Shown: piece after piece, positions 27,947 to 36,756 of the stretch
Position numbering within the stretch: position 1 is the stretch's first letter
How the letters are laid out: every line of letters starts with the position of its first letter
DNA from: Spirochaetaceae bacterium
GTDB lineage: Bacteria; Spirochaetota; Leptospiria; Leptospirales; Leptonemataceae
Direction: 5' to 3'
Assembly: GCA_002730875.1 (NCBI GenBank)
Contig: PCBI01000001.1
Coordinates: 1 to 55,839 of the forward strand
DNA: 55,839 nucleotides
Notes under the pieces: model-generated
The model's database searches: none
The model's input: only the letters and a program-made list of their open reading frames with translations
Told to the model about the DNA's origin: nothing
Position numbers and translations under genes: made by a program

Positions 27947-30900
27947 GTATCCCTTTTTCTGGCTGTGTCGAGAACCTGTTCCATAATCTCATCGATGGCC
28001 TCGGACGTCAGGTTGATGTCATGTCGACCTTTGATACTGAAAAGGTAGTCTTCTATCTCAATGAGCATCTTGTTCTGAATATCCTGATTCTGGGTCCAGT
28101 GAACGATCTTGTGAGACTCGATGATTTCATCGACTTTCAGCCCTACGTCTGCAAGGATATCTTCTCCGGCTTCGATACTGGAGTTCTGAAAGATATCCCG
28201 GACAATGCCAAAGAAAGCCGATGCCTGCTCTTTCCCGTGAAGCTTCTCGGGAAGGTCGGAATGGTCTTTATCTACGATTGCCTTCTGGACTTTTCTCATC
28301 TCCTCGAGAAGCTGAGCTTCCGTATACCTCTTGTCCCGATAAGCCCGGAATGCCTCCTCGATAAGCTCTGAGAACCTTTTGTAGAATGCCGGATCCTTAT
28401 CCCAGTTCTCTGTGATCGTCTTCTTTGTTCGAGTGGCAATGGTATCTGCTCGGGCTTTGTCACCTTTTAGCCTCTGGAGTTCCTTCTCGAAAGCCTCTGT
28501 ATCAAAGATGCTTATGGGATCGTTCAACTCTTCGATCTCAGTGGAACTGATATGACGATTTACGAGGGCTTTGATTCGATTCTCATATTCGGAGTAATCG
28601 ACAATCTCGGAGTAGCGTCTCATTACTGATGCCCGGAGGTTATGGTAGAACTTGAGATCGTCCTTGTACCGTTTGATCTTCTCTTCCGGAGAATCTGTGA
28701 TGAAGCTGGAGCTGCTCAGGGCCACCTTGAGGGATGCCGCAAATCCTGATAGGAGCTCGTAGAATTCCTTTCTATTGAGTTCGTCTTCGAGGTATTGTTC
28801 GAGGGCTTCTGTATCTGCCTGGTTCTTGACCTCCTTGAAAAGGGAAACGAGATCAGAATGCTTCTGGGGTAGTTTACCGATTTCCTCCTGGATAGCCGTA
28901 ACTGTTCCGTCCAGGTCCTCCTCTTCGTAACCTTCCAGGGCCCCGTAAGTATTGAGGGCCGAGTCAAGCTCTCCGAGGATACCCCGGTAATCGATGATAT
29001 ACCCGAAGTCTTTATCGTCATGCAGTCGATTCACCCTTGCAATAGCCTGGAGCAGAGAGTGCTCTTTCAGAGCTTTGTCCACATATAGAACTGTATTGCG
29101 AGGGGCATCGAAACCGGTGAGAAGCTTATCTACAACGATAAGCATGTCCGGAGGGCCTTCCTTCTTGAAGGACTCAACGATCTCGGTATTGTAGCTCTTC
29201 TCCGATTTGAATCGTTCCATCATCTTCTTCCAGAACTGCTGCACGAGAGGAATGCTTTCTTCGTCTGTATCCTCGTTGCCTTCCCGGGTGTCCGGGCCAG
29301 AGATAACGACTTCAGCTTCGACGAGCCCAACCTCATCCAGGAACTTCTTGTAACGAATGGCCGTCTCTTTGCTCGAACAGGCCAGCTGAGCTTTCAATCC
29401 GTTGGGCTTAAAGATTCGAGTGAAATGCTCTGAGATATCGTAGGCTATCTGCTGAATTCGTTGTTCGGCCTGGTTTACAGCCTCCGCACGACTGAACTTC
29501 TTCTTTAGGTCCCCCTTTTGATCATCTGTAAGGTCTAGGGTAACTCGTTCGAACCACTGATCGATGGCCTTTTTGTTGACGTCCGTTACAGCAAGACGGC
29601 CTTCATAGAGCAACGGCACTACGGCACCGTCTTTCACGGCCTGATTGATGGAGTATTTGTGTATGATTCCTCCGAATTTGGCCGACGTGCTTTTCTCTTT
29701 CTTCAGAAGTGGAGTCCCCGTAAAGCCAATATAGCAGGCATTGGGAAACACCTTCTCCATCTTCGCATTCATGGATCCGTACTGGCTTCGATGGCTTTCG
29801 TCCACCAGCACGAAGATATTGGCATCCTCGTCTACATGTCCTCTGGTTGAAGCTGCCTGCTCGAATTTGTCGATCACAGTGGTAATGATTGCATCGTCTG
29901 ATTTCTTAAGCAGTTCAACGAGATGCCTGCCGGAATCGGCCTGGACTGGAGTCTTGCCACATGCCTTGAAGGTCCTCCAGATCTGAGTGTCGAGATCTAC
30001 TCTGTCGGTAACAAGAATGACTTTGGGGTTCTTTATGGCCGGCTCGAGAGCCAGAGACTTGGCAAGCATTACCATCGTCAGGGACTTACCGCTGCCCGTA
30101 GTGTGCCAGATGACTCCCCCTCTTCTTCTCTTATCCGAGCCAAGATTTCTTACTCGATCAAGCGTAGCCTGGATGGCAAAGTACTGCTGGTATCTGGCTA
30201 TCTTTTTGACCCCTGCATCGTAGACGATGTATTGAAAGATCAGTTCCAAGAGTCTTCCGGGTCTCAATAACGAGTAGAGAGTCTTGTCCTGTTCGGTGGG
30301 GAGCCTTTCCCCGGAAGCCCGCAGTTCTTCAAAGTGCTTTCGGACGGCTGGTTCCCGGTGGCCAAAAAGTCGTGAAGCCTGATCGTTTGTCTCCGGGGTG
30401 TTGATGACTTGACTGACATCGGTTTGCTTCAGGCTCTCTTCTTGCCAGACTGCCCAGAACTTCTTGGGAGTGTCTGTGGTTGCATACAACGCTTCATTCT
30501 TGTTGATCGAAAGAAGGACCTGAGAATAGATGAAAAGGTTGGGGATTTCGTCTGCCCTCTGATTACGCAAATGTTGACTCACGGCTTCCCAGACCGAGCT
30601 TTCTCCTTCAAGACCTGACGTTGGCTTCTTGCACTCGATGACCACCAGGGGAATCCCATTTACGAAGACGACGATATCCGGTCGTCTCAGTTCATGGCTC
30701 TTAACCTTCTCTACTTCGAATTCATCCGTAACGTGGAATACGTTGTTTTCCGGATTGTCCCAGTCTATGTATCTCATAGAGAAAGACTTCCGGTCTCCGG
30801 CTATGGTCTGCTCTTTGCTGACTCCCAGAGTCAACAGGTCATAGGCCACTTCACTGGCCGATACAAGGCCACCGGTGAGGGGGATATCTCTGAGGTCCCG

Positions 30901-31134
30901 GATGGCATCCTGGATATTGGAATCGGAGAATTCGTATTCTTTCCCTTTGAACTGAATGGAGTTCAGCTTACGAAGCTGGCTTTCGAGAACAGATTCCAGT
31001 AGAACCCGATTGGTCTTGCCCCCTCGAAGGGAAAGAGCTTCCTCGGGAGGAAGGTACTCGTATCCCAGTTGCATGAGAACCTGCAATGCAGGAATCTGGG
31101 AAACGTATTCTTCTCTCCAGCTTCTGGAATGCAT
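27943..31134 (-). CDS. hsdR: type I restriction endonuclease subunit R
   Basis: Motor and nuclease subunit of a type I restriction-modification complex, 1,063 residues. An N-terminal PD-(D/E)XK nuclease ('RRPDIVVFVNGIPLVVIECKK', near residue 160) precedes two RecA-like SF2 helicase domains: Walker A 'TTGSGKSLT', DEAD-like 'VDESHRSQYG', motif III 'FTGTPL', and motif VI 'QAIARVNR'. An acidic helical C-terminus binds the methylase core. The start codon ATG directly follows the hsdS stop without a gap. All catalytic motifs are present, so the enzyme appears functional. Confidence 0.97.
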   Translation of the reverse strand: MHSRSWREEYVSQIPALQVLMQLGYEYLPPEEALSLRGGKTNRVLLESVLESQLRKLNSIQFKGKEYEFSDSNIQDAIRDLRDIPLTGGLVSASEVAYDLLTLGVSKEQTIAGDRKSFSMRYIDWDNPENNVFHVTDEFEVEKVKSHELRRPDIVVFVNGIPLVVIECKKPTSGLEGESSVWEAVSQHLRNQRADEIPNLFIYSQVLLSINKNEALYATTDTPKKFWAVWQEESLKQTDVSQVINTPETNDQASRLFGHREPAVRKHFEELRASGERLPTEQDKTLYSLLRPGRLLELIFQYIVYDAGVKKIARYQQYFAIQATLDRVRNLGSDKRRRGGVIWHTTGSGKSLTMVMLAKSLALEPAIKNPKVILVTDRVDLDTQIWRTFKACGKTPVQADSGRHLVELLKKSDDAIITTVIDKFEQAASTRGHVDEDANIFVLVDESHRSQYGSMNAKMEKVFPNACYIGFTGTPLLKKEKSTSAKFGGIIHKYSINQAVKDGAVVPLLYEGRLAVTDVNKKAIDQWFERVTLDLTDDQKGDLKKKFSRAEAVNQAEQRIQQIAYDISEHFTRIFKPNGLKAQLACSSKETAIRYKKFLDEVGLVEAEVVISGPDTREGNEDTDEESIPLVQQFWKKMMERFKSEKSYNTEIVESFKKEGPPDMLIVVDKLLTGFDAPRNTVLYVDKALKEHSLLQAIARVNRLHDDKDFGYIIDYRGILGELDSALNTYGALEGYEEEDLDGTVTAIQEEIGKLPQKHSDLVSLFKEVKNQADTEALEQYLEDELNRKEFYELLSGFAASLKVALSSSSFITDSPEEKIKRYKDDLKFYHNLRASVMRRYSEIVDYSEYENRIKALVNRHISSTEIEELNDPISIFDTEAFEKELQRLKGDKARADTIATRTKKTITENWDKDPAFYKRFSELIEEAFRAYRDKRYTEAQLLEEMRKVQKAIVDKDHSDLPEKLHGKEQASAFFGIVRDIFQNSSIEAGEDILADVGLKVDEIIESHKIVHWTQNQDIQNKMLIEIEDYLFSIKGRHDINLTSEAIDEIMEQVLDTARKRDT

Positions 31135-32385
31135 TTACACCTTTACCCTTTTCTTGCCGGTGAGGAGTTGTTGCATCAGGCCCTTCTTGGTTTGCTGTAG
31201 GTGTTCTATGCGACGGGTCAAGAGCTCCAATGCTCGCTCGATACCGAAGATTGCTTCGGCCACTTTCTTCTGTTCAGCTAAGGAAGGACAGGGAATCCAA
31301 AGGGTAACTATATCCCTCTGAAACAAATGAGGAACACTGCTGCCGGAGACTTTCTCTTTGATGAGATTCTGGAACTGAAACCCTTGCAAATAGCAGTAAA
31401 GAAACCTCGAATCCATTTCCTCATTTGGTCGAATGAGCATCATGGTTCCATTGATCGTAGCAGGTCCAGGTAAGTCGTCAATCAATGCCACCCTACCTAA
31501 CGTACCGTCCTTTGACAGGATAATATCTCCAGTTCGAAGCATTATCTCTGGAGACTCATTGTACCTCTCTTTGCTCAAGTGGTCACATTCTGGCCAGGCT
31601 ACTCTTCCGAAAGCTATGTGCTTACCTGCTATCAGATACGGGCCAGAATCTGTATATTCGTCGGCCTTCAACCCTCTCCATCCTATCCTGGCCTTGACGT
31701 ACGCATGATCTCCAACGACCCCACTCGTCCATCCTTCCGGCAGCTCTCCATCCTTTGCCGGCTTACCGAACTCCTTGAATCGTTTCTTGCCGGTCAGTAG
31801 CTGCTGCATCAGGCCTTTCTTCAGCTTTTCTTTGGCTGCTATCTTCTTTTCCAGAAGCTCGATAGCTTTATCCCAGGTAGAGAGGATACGGGCTATCTTC
31901 TTCTGTTCGGGAAGGGGTGGGAGGGGGATAATGTACTGTAGGATATCCTTCAGATTTATGACTGGCTGAGCCCCACCGACTTTGCTGAAATAATAGATCC
32001 GTTCCAAAACACCTGATTGTAGCATCTGAAACATGAAAGGGGAGACGGTAAGATCAGTTCTAAAGCTTAGTCGAGCAACAGATCGAGATATGTTGGCCCC
32101 ATCGAGGACATTCGGCACCATAGCCACCCTGCCTAAATTAGCCCCGACTACAGTTATCAAGATATCCCCCGCTTGGACTCGAGATCTCATGTAAGGAGCT
32201 TCAACGTCAGGGGAGACACGAAAAAGATCAGTAAGTGAGTTCCATCCCTTAACATAATCTTGGCTCCTTATCATTATTGCTCCGTTGGGATGATAATCTC
32301 CCGGCTGAACAATGCCGTATGTCAGACCGCGTTTCGGATCTATAAGTTCCTTGATGGGTATTTTTTGGTAGGTCGGTGAGCTCAA
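31135..32385 (-). CDS. hsdS: type I restriction-modification specificity subunit S
   Basis: A 416-residue specificity subunit with the expected two target-recognition domains, each followed by a conserved long helix: 'LPPLPEQKKIARILSTWDKA' and a partner near the C-terminus 'CPSLAEQKKVAEAIFGIERA'. A duplicated 'GLMQQLLTGKKRFK/KRVK' ends each half. The two recognition domains differ in sequence, implying a bipartite asymmetric DNA target. It starts at a TTG overlapping the hsdM stop by 4 bases and abuts hsdR. Length is normal; no phase-variation repeat is visible within it. Confidence 0.96.
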   Translation of the reverse strand: MSSPTYQKIPIKELIDPKRGLTYGIVQPGDYHPNGAIMIRSQDYVKGWNSLTDLFRVSPDVEAPYMRSRVQAGDILITVVGANLGRVAMVPNVLDGANISRSVARLSFRTDLTVSPFMFQMLQSGVLERIYYFSKVGGAQPVINLKDILQYIIPLPPLPEQKKIARILSTWDKAIELLEKKIAAKEKLKKGLMQQLLTGKKRFKEFGKPAKDGELPEGWTSGVVGDHAYVKARIGWRGLKADEYTDSGPYLIAGKHIAFGRVAWPECDHLSKERYNESPEIMLRTGDIILSKDGTLGRVALIDDLPGPATINGTMMLIRPNEEMDSRFLYCYLQGFQFQNLIKEKVSGSSVPHLFQRDIVTLWIPCPSLAEQKKVAEAIFGIERALELLTRRIEHLQQTKKGLMQQLLTGKKRVKV

Positions 32386-33872
32386 AGATTCAACTCCTTC
32401 AAATACCCGGACATCTCCTGCTCAACCGTAGCCAGCTCTTTGTCGATGGATTCGATCTCTTTCTGAACAGCCTTGATGTCGATCTCCTCTTCCTCTTCGA
32501 AGGTATCCACGTATCGTGGGATATTTAGATTGTATTCATTCTCTTCGATCTCAGAGATAGAAGCAACGTAAGCATACTTATCGACTGACTTACGTTTCGT
32601 ATAAGTATCGAGGATCTTCTTCAGATCTTTCTCTCGAAGTCGGTTCTGATTCTTTCCCTGCTCAAACTCCCGGCTGGCATCGATAAAGAGAACGTCCTTC
32701 TTCTTTCGTCCTTTCTTGAACACGAGAATGCAGGCAGGAATGCCGGTTCCATAAAAGAGATTGGGAGGAAGACCGATAACGGTATCCAGGAGGTTCTCTT
32801 CGATGAATGCCTGACGAATCTTTCCTTCAGAGGATCCACGAAAGAGAACTCCATGAGGAGCAATAACAGCCACTCGTCCATCAGTCTCGTGAGCCGTTTC
32901 GACCATGTGAGTTATGAATGCATAGTCCCCCTTCGACTTCGGAGGAACTCCTCTCCAGAATCGATTAAAGGTATCAGCCTCGGCAGTATCGGCTCCCCAT
33001 TTATCGAGAGAGAAAGGAGGATTTGCAACGACGACGTTGAACTTCATGAGCTTGTCTTTCTCAAGAAGCTGGGGGTTGTTTAACGTATCTCCCCACTCCA
33101 TTCGGGCCGAATCCATTCCATGCAGGAACATGTTCATCATACCCAGAGCCCAGGTGGAACCGTTCGACTCCTGGCCGTACAGGGCCCGGTTTCCATCTTC
33201 GACGAGGTTGGCTGCCTTGATCAAGAGAGAACCGGAACCACAGGTAGGATCACAGATTGTATCTCCGGACTTCGGTTCAACGAGTCTTGCCAGGAGTTCG
33301 GCAACTTCAGCAGGAGTATAGAACTCACCACCTTTCTTTCCGGCATTGGCAGCAAATCGGGCAATCAGGTATTCGTATGCATTGCCAATGATATCAAGGT
33401 TTCCGATTCGGGAAGGACGAAGGTCCAGACGGGGATCATGGAAATCCGTGAGTAGATTCTTTAGACGAGCATTGCGATCTTTCGTCTTTCCAAGGTTGCT
33501 CTCGGAGTTGAAGTCAATGTTTCGGAAGACTCCTTCCAGCTTTGTCTTATTGGCTTCTTCGATCTTTTCAAGGGAGACGTTAATGATCTCACCAATGTTG
33601 GCTTCGTTTCTCTGATCGTAGAGGCTGTCGAAATCACAGCCATCGGGTAGAACGAATCGTTCTTTAGCCAGCCGTCGCTGGATCCGTTCTTTGTCTCCGG
33701 CATACTGCTTCTCGAACTGCTGGTAGTGATCCTTCCAGACATCGGAAAGATACTTCACGAAGAGCATTACAAGGATGTAGTTCTTGTATTCTGAGGGGTC
33801 TACAACCCCACGGAAGGTATCACAGGCCTTCCAGAGGATTCCATTGATTTCGTCTTGAGAGATCTTTGTCAT
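32382..33872 (-). CDS. hsdM: type I restriction-modification DNA methyltransferase subunit M
   Basis: A 496-residue N6-adenine methyltransferase subunit. An N-terminal helical domain ('FRGVVDPSEYKNYILVMLF') is followed by the SAM-binding motif I 'DPTCGSGSLLIKA' and the catalytic motif IV 'VVANPPFSLDKWG', then a C-terminal coiled coil. AAGGAA stands at a good distance before the ATG. It is the first gene of the operon hsdM-hsdS-hsdR-metallopeptidase, which runs minus from 33872 to 27197 with gene contacts of 0-4 bases. Confidence 0.97.
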   Translation of the reverse strand: MTKISQDEINGILWKACDTFRGVVDPSEYKNYILVMLFVKYLSDVWKDHYQQFEKQYAGDKERIQRRLAKERFVLPDGCDFDSLYDQRNEANIGEIINVSLEKIEEANKTKLEGVFRNIDFNSESNLGKTKDRNARLKNLLTDFHDPRLDLRPSRIGNLDIIGNAYEYLIARFAANAGKKGGEFYTPAEVAELLARLVEPKSGDTICDPTCGSGSLLIKAANLVEDGNRALYGQESNGSTWALGMMNMFLHGMDSARMEWGDTLNNPQLLEKDKLMKFNVVVANPPFSLDKWGADTAEADTFNRFWRGVPPKSKGDYAFITHMVETAHETDGRVAVIAPHGVLFRGSSEGKIRQAFIEENLLDTVIGLPPNLFYGTGIPACILVFKKGRKKKDVLFIDASREFEQGKNQNRLREKDLKKILDTYTKRKSVDKYAYVASISEIEENEYNLNIPRYVDTFEEEEEIDIKAVQKEIESIDKELATVEQEMSGYLKELNL

Positions 33873-33951
33873 AGGGTTCCTTCAAACGGTCCAATCCGGC
33901 CCCGAATGGTCAAGTCTGAATGATAGCCGGGATCTGTGACAGTAAGGAAAT

Positions 33952-34113
33952 ATGAAAAAAACGAGAAAAGGCATGTTCCGAATGCCGAGACCGCGTGGCG
34001 CTCCGGCCCAGAAACCCGGATTCCCCGCTGCATCCCGAAGCGGGCCCCCGAAGGAGGATTTCTTCTCATCCGAAGTATCGAATTTTGAATGGAAGGACTT
34101 CAAGGCAGGTTGA
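33952..34113 (+). CDS. possible small protein, 53 residues
   Basis: ATG at 33952 preceded by TAAGGAAA, though only about 4 bases away. The product is basic and Pro/Gly/Arg-rich at the start ('MKKTRKGMFRMPRPRGAP') and ends acidic and aromatic ('SNFEWKDFKAG'). It lies divergent to hsdM, within its leader, so it could be an artefact of a GC-rich untranslated region. No family recognised. Confidence 0.3.
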   Translation: MKKTRKGMFRMPRPRGAPAQKPGFPAASRSGPPKEDFFSSEVSNFEWKDFKAG

Positions 34114-34502
34114 AAACTGGCGCCCACTCCAGAGCACGAGCCAAACACCAAACTTCAACCTGCTTTTCGGGGACGGCGCCAATCTCAATTTGCTTCAATG
34201 GGCTTACCAAGACCGATTTTAATAATACAGCGGTATCTAAGAACTTTCCCTTGGCAGTCAAGATGTCTCCACCAGACGGCCAGTAAGCAGACTTTTTACT
34301 ACATTGGATCTGCCAAAGGGAGGAGGCCAAGCGGCCACTCTTACTCCCTGATACGATGCGTCATTTCCTGGCAATATACATACCATGCTCTTTTGGGTTA
34401 GTCTCGGCTCTCAAGAGAAGGTTCTATGAAAAACAACGGTATTTCTCTTACAACCAGGCATCTGAAGACACCTAGAAGTTACCATCCAGTTTTTACATTT
34501 TT

Positions 34503-34531
34503 TTGATTGACCTACAGATTATTTATATATT
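34503..34531 (+). promoter_or_regulatory. sigma70-type promoter facing the nuclease gene
   Basis: TTGATT at 34503-34508 and TATATT at 34526-34531 with an ideal 17-base spacer, within an AT-rich stretch unlike its surroundings. It would transcribe the small gene at 34711 and possibly the nuclease gene at 35047, leaving a leader of about 170 bases. Confidence 0.45.
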
Positions 34532-34710
34532 CTTATTATTACTCGGCGCACAAAAAATCCAGTAGAGATGAATCCCAAGGAATACTCGATCTATTTCAAG
34601 CCGGAAATGGGGACCTCTTCCGCAATGCTATAGTGGACATCGTCTGCCGGAACAATTAGCTTGTGCCACTCGTATACGAGAATTGTACGATAGCTAGAGG
34701 AGAAGGATCA

Positions 34711-34920
34711 ATGCGCAAGATCGATAAAGACTTGGAAGATAGAGTAAGGAAGGCGCATCAGGAATATGCCAAAGCTTGGAACGATGTTCTGGGAAAGGAT
34801 TACCTATGGCCCAATCAAGCACAAGACGTTATCGATCAAGATGATCCGGAGTTGGCCGAAAAGGCAGCAAAATGGTGGGAACAGGAGGCCAAAGACATCA
34901 AAAAAGAATGGGCCAGTTGA
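34711..34920 (+). CDS. small charged helical protein of unknown function
   Basis: ATG at 34711 follows AGAGGAGAAGG, a strong ribosome binding site, which decides against the upstream in-frame GTG at 34663. The 69 residues are highly charged and almost entirely helical: 'KIDKDLEDRVRKAHQEYAKA' and a Trp-rich second half ('KWWEQEAKDIKKEW'). No signal peptide or membrane span. It lies 126 bases before the nuclease gene on the same strand and could be a regulator, immunity factor or antitoxin-like partner for it; that rests on context only. Confidence 0.55.
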   Translation: MRKIDKDLEDRVRKAHQEYAKAWNDVLGKDYLWPNQAQDVIDQDDPELAEKAAKWWEQEAKDIKKEWAS

Positions 34921-34974
34921 ACCAAGCCTTTGTGCATCCTACGCTACACCGCTACAAACGAGACCCTGGGTTCC

Positions 34975-35037
34975 CCCCGCTGATCCCCCTGAGTATTAAT
35001 ATAAATCAACCCCTATTGTAATTGAGAGAAAGCGGGG
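34975..35037 (+). promoter_or_regulatory. inverted repeat that could cover the ribosome binding site of the nuclease gene
   Basis: CCCCGCT (34975-34981) is perfectly complementary to AGCGGGG (35031-35037), which lies just before the ATG at 35047. In the RNA the two could pair across about 49 bases and hide the translation start. Confidence 0.25.
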
Positions 35038-35046
35038 CGAAATTTC

Positions 35047-36477
35047 ATGGAAGAATTCAAAGTGATTTCTTTGCCAGATTTCGGTGAAGTAGAGATAAGG
35101 AGCTCCACTACAGTCGGCCTCTTATTCGAATATGAATCCAATTTCGAAAGATCTCCTCATCGCGCATTTTTCCGGTTACTCAGATCAAATCTCCTTTCAG
35201 ACTCTATAGACTCCTTTAGCATCGAGGATATCAATTTTTTAGGCCTACTCTTGGCAGAAGAGCTGGAAATTGCAGAGAACTACAAAGAGAGTTTTCAGTC
35301 GGGTGCCCCTCCACATCAGGCCTTTGCTCAGGCGTTCAAAAAGAGTGACTTTTTTGAGCACACCCAGAGATTTCGTGATTCATTTTTCTTTTCCTCAGCT
35401 GCTATGCGCGCAATCAGAAAGCAATTGGAACCACCATTGGGCGCAATCAAGTCCATACAAGAGCTTGTCCAACCATCTCTTCGTAATTTTGAAGCGCTGC
35501 ACCTATTTCCGATAATGGAGTCTTCTTTCTTGAGGCAACTGTCTGAACCAACAAGTGCATTCGCATGGCATAGAAAGATGCTGGAAGAGCAAACCCTGTT
35601 CCCAAGGAATCTCCTTCCCGAATTCAGTGACTTTAGACTGGGCGCCGCCCAATATACGAGCCTACAGATTGCTTCCTCCAGAATCTCTGAGATTTCTCAA
35701 GTTTTGCCCTCGATAACGCGCGGTCTGAGGCTCCCGCATGAGACTGACCGCCCAGTTTTGGAGTCCCTGAGCCAAGCCGTTGCATGGTCAGCTGAACTGA
35801 GCCTCAATACAGGTTTATACTTTCGCCCGACCTCAAGGGCGGACGATACCGAATCCATAGAGGATGAGACTAAAGCTGCAAGTGAAGCCATCCTCCACGA
35901 AAGCGCCACCTCTTCGATCCTGTATGTTAACGCTACCGTTGCAGAGGTCTCAGAATTGGTGGAAAGGGAGGTTGAGAGTAGAATCCAACCACTTTTTGAG
36001 AGAATCCAAACTCTATTAAGCCCTCCACGTTTCCTGGACCTCCTGCAACAATTTGCTCAATCCGTCACCAGGAACCATTGGGAAACGTTTTGGATACCCG
36101 ATAAATCGCAGATGATTCCATCCCCGGAGCGCTTCGCTCAAACCATTCTTTCCATATTTATTGAAGGTCGCGTGGGCCAGATTGCATTTGTAGGCCGTGA
36201 AGTGAGATCTGGTCCGGGGTTCGTAGATGTCTTGGTATCATTTTTAGGCACGGAACACCTGGTCGAAATAAAAATCGTCGGTGGAAACCACTCCATTGGA
36301 TGGGCAGAAAGTGGCCTCGATCAGCTGGATGAGTACATGACCACCTCAGGGAAGCATAGGGCCTACCTCCTGGTATTTGACGGCAGACGAACCCAGAGAG
36401 GACGAAATCTCGAACGCTCTTACGATCTTGAGAACGGAACTATTGAAGTTGTTACCGTCCGAATTGCCTTTGACTAA
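35047..36477 (+). CDS. probable PD-(D/E)XK nuclease with long helical N-terminal region
   Basis: A 476-residue protein. Residues 1-380 are mostly helical and match nothing I recognise. The C-terminal 95 residues carry a restriction-endonuclease-like core: 'GPGFVDVLVSF' (Asp394), 'HLVEIKIVGG' (Glu407-Ile-Lys409), then 'GLDQLDEYM' (Gln426) on the next helix and a closing strand 'YLLVFDGR'. The spacing of Asp, Glu-x-Lys and Gln is that of PDDEXK nucleases. Set between a type I restriction operon and a GmrSD-type gene, it is probably an antiviral nuclease whose N-terminal part senses or regulates. An alternative is a non-defensive DNA-processing enzyme. Confidence 0.65.
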   Translation: MEEFKVISLPDFGEVEIRSSTTVGLLFEYESNFERSPHRAFFRLLRSNLLSDSIDSFSIEDINFLGLLLAEELEIAENYKESFQSGAPPHQAFAQAFKKSDFFEHTQRFRDSFFFSSAAMRAIRKQLEPPLGAIKSIQELVQPSLRNFEALHLFPIMESSFLRQLSEPTSAFAWHRKMLEEQTLFPRNLLPEFSDFRLGAAQYTSLQIASSRISEISQVLPSITRGLRLPHETDRPVLESLSQAVAWSAELSLNTGLYFRPTSRADDTESIEDETKAASEAILHESATSSILYVNATVAEVSELVEREVESRIQPLFERIQTLLSPPRFLDLLQQFAQSVTRNHWETFWIPDKSQMIPSPERFAQTILSIFIEGRVGQIAFVGREVRSGPGFVDVLVSFLGTEHLVEIKIVGGNHSIGWAESGLDQLDEYMTTSGKHRAYLLVFDGRRTQRGRNLERSYDLENGTIEVVTVRIAFD

Positions 36478-36756
36478 GGACTGTGCTTCGTCTAAATGCA
36501 CTCAGGTCGCTGTGGGATCGCTTTGGCTTGCTCAGAGGACTTTTGCACTCTCGTATGACTGTCGCCAGGAGCTGTAACTCCAGCTCTCCGCAATTATTGT
36601 TCGGCCCGGTCCCATTTGAGCTGCTCAGAATATGAAGTTTGATTGCACGGTAACACCTTTCGGTTCAATCTAGCGGTATGCAAGTGTATTCGTGCAGCTG
36701 CGCTGGACTATTTGCTTGGGGCAAAGGTAGCTATAGAAGTGTCAGAACAAAGGACT

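Larger units (their letters stand above)
33873..34710. other. long intergenic region upstream of hsdM
   Basis: About 840 bases between divergent units. It holds the hsdM leader, one possible 53-codon gene (33952-34113) and one good promoter facing right (34503-34531). The stretch 34114-34500 contains nothing I can name. Confidence 0.5.

Noticed and set aside
36478..36756. Extra gene before the DUF262-DUF1524 protein
   Set aside because: The in-frame extension to 36643 and a short overlapping frame lack ribosome binding sites and conserved residues.
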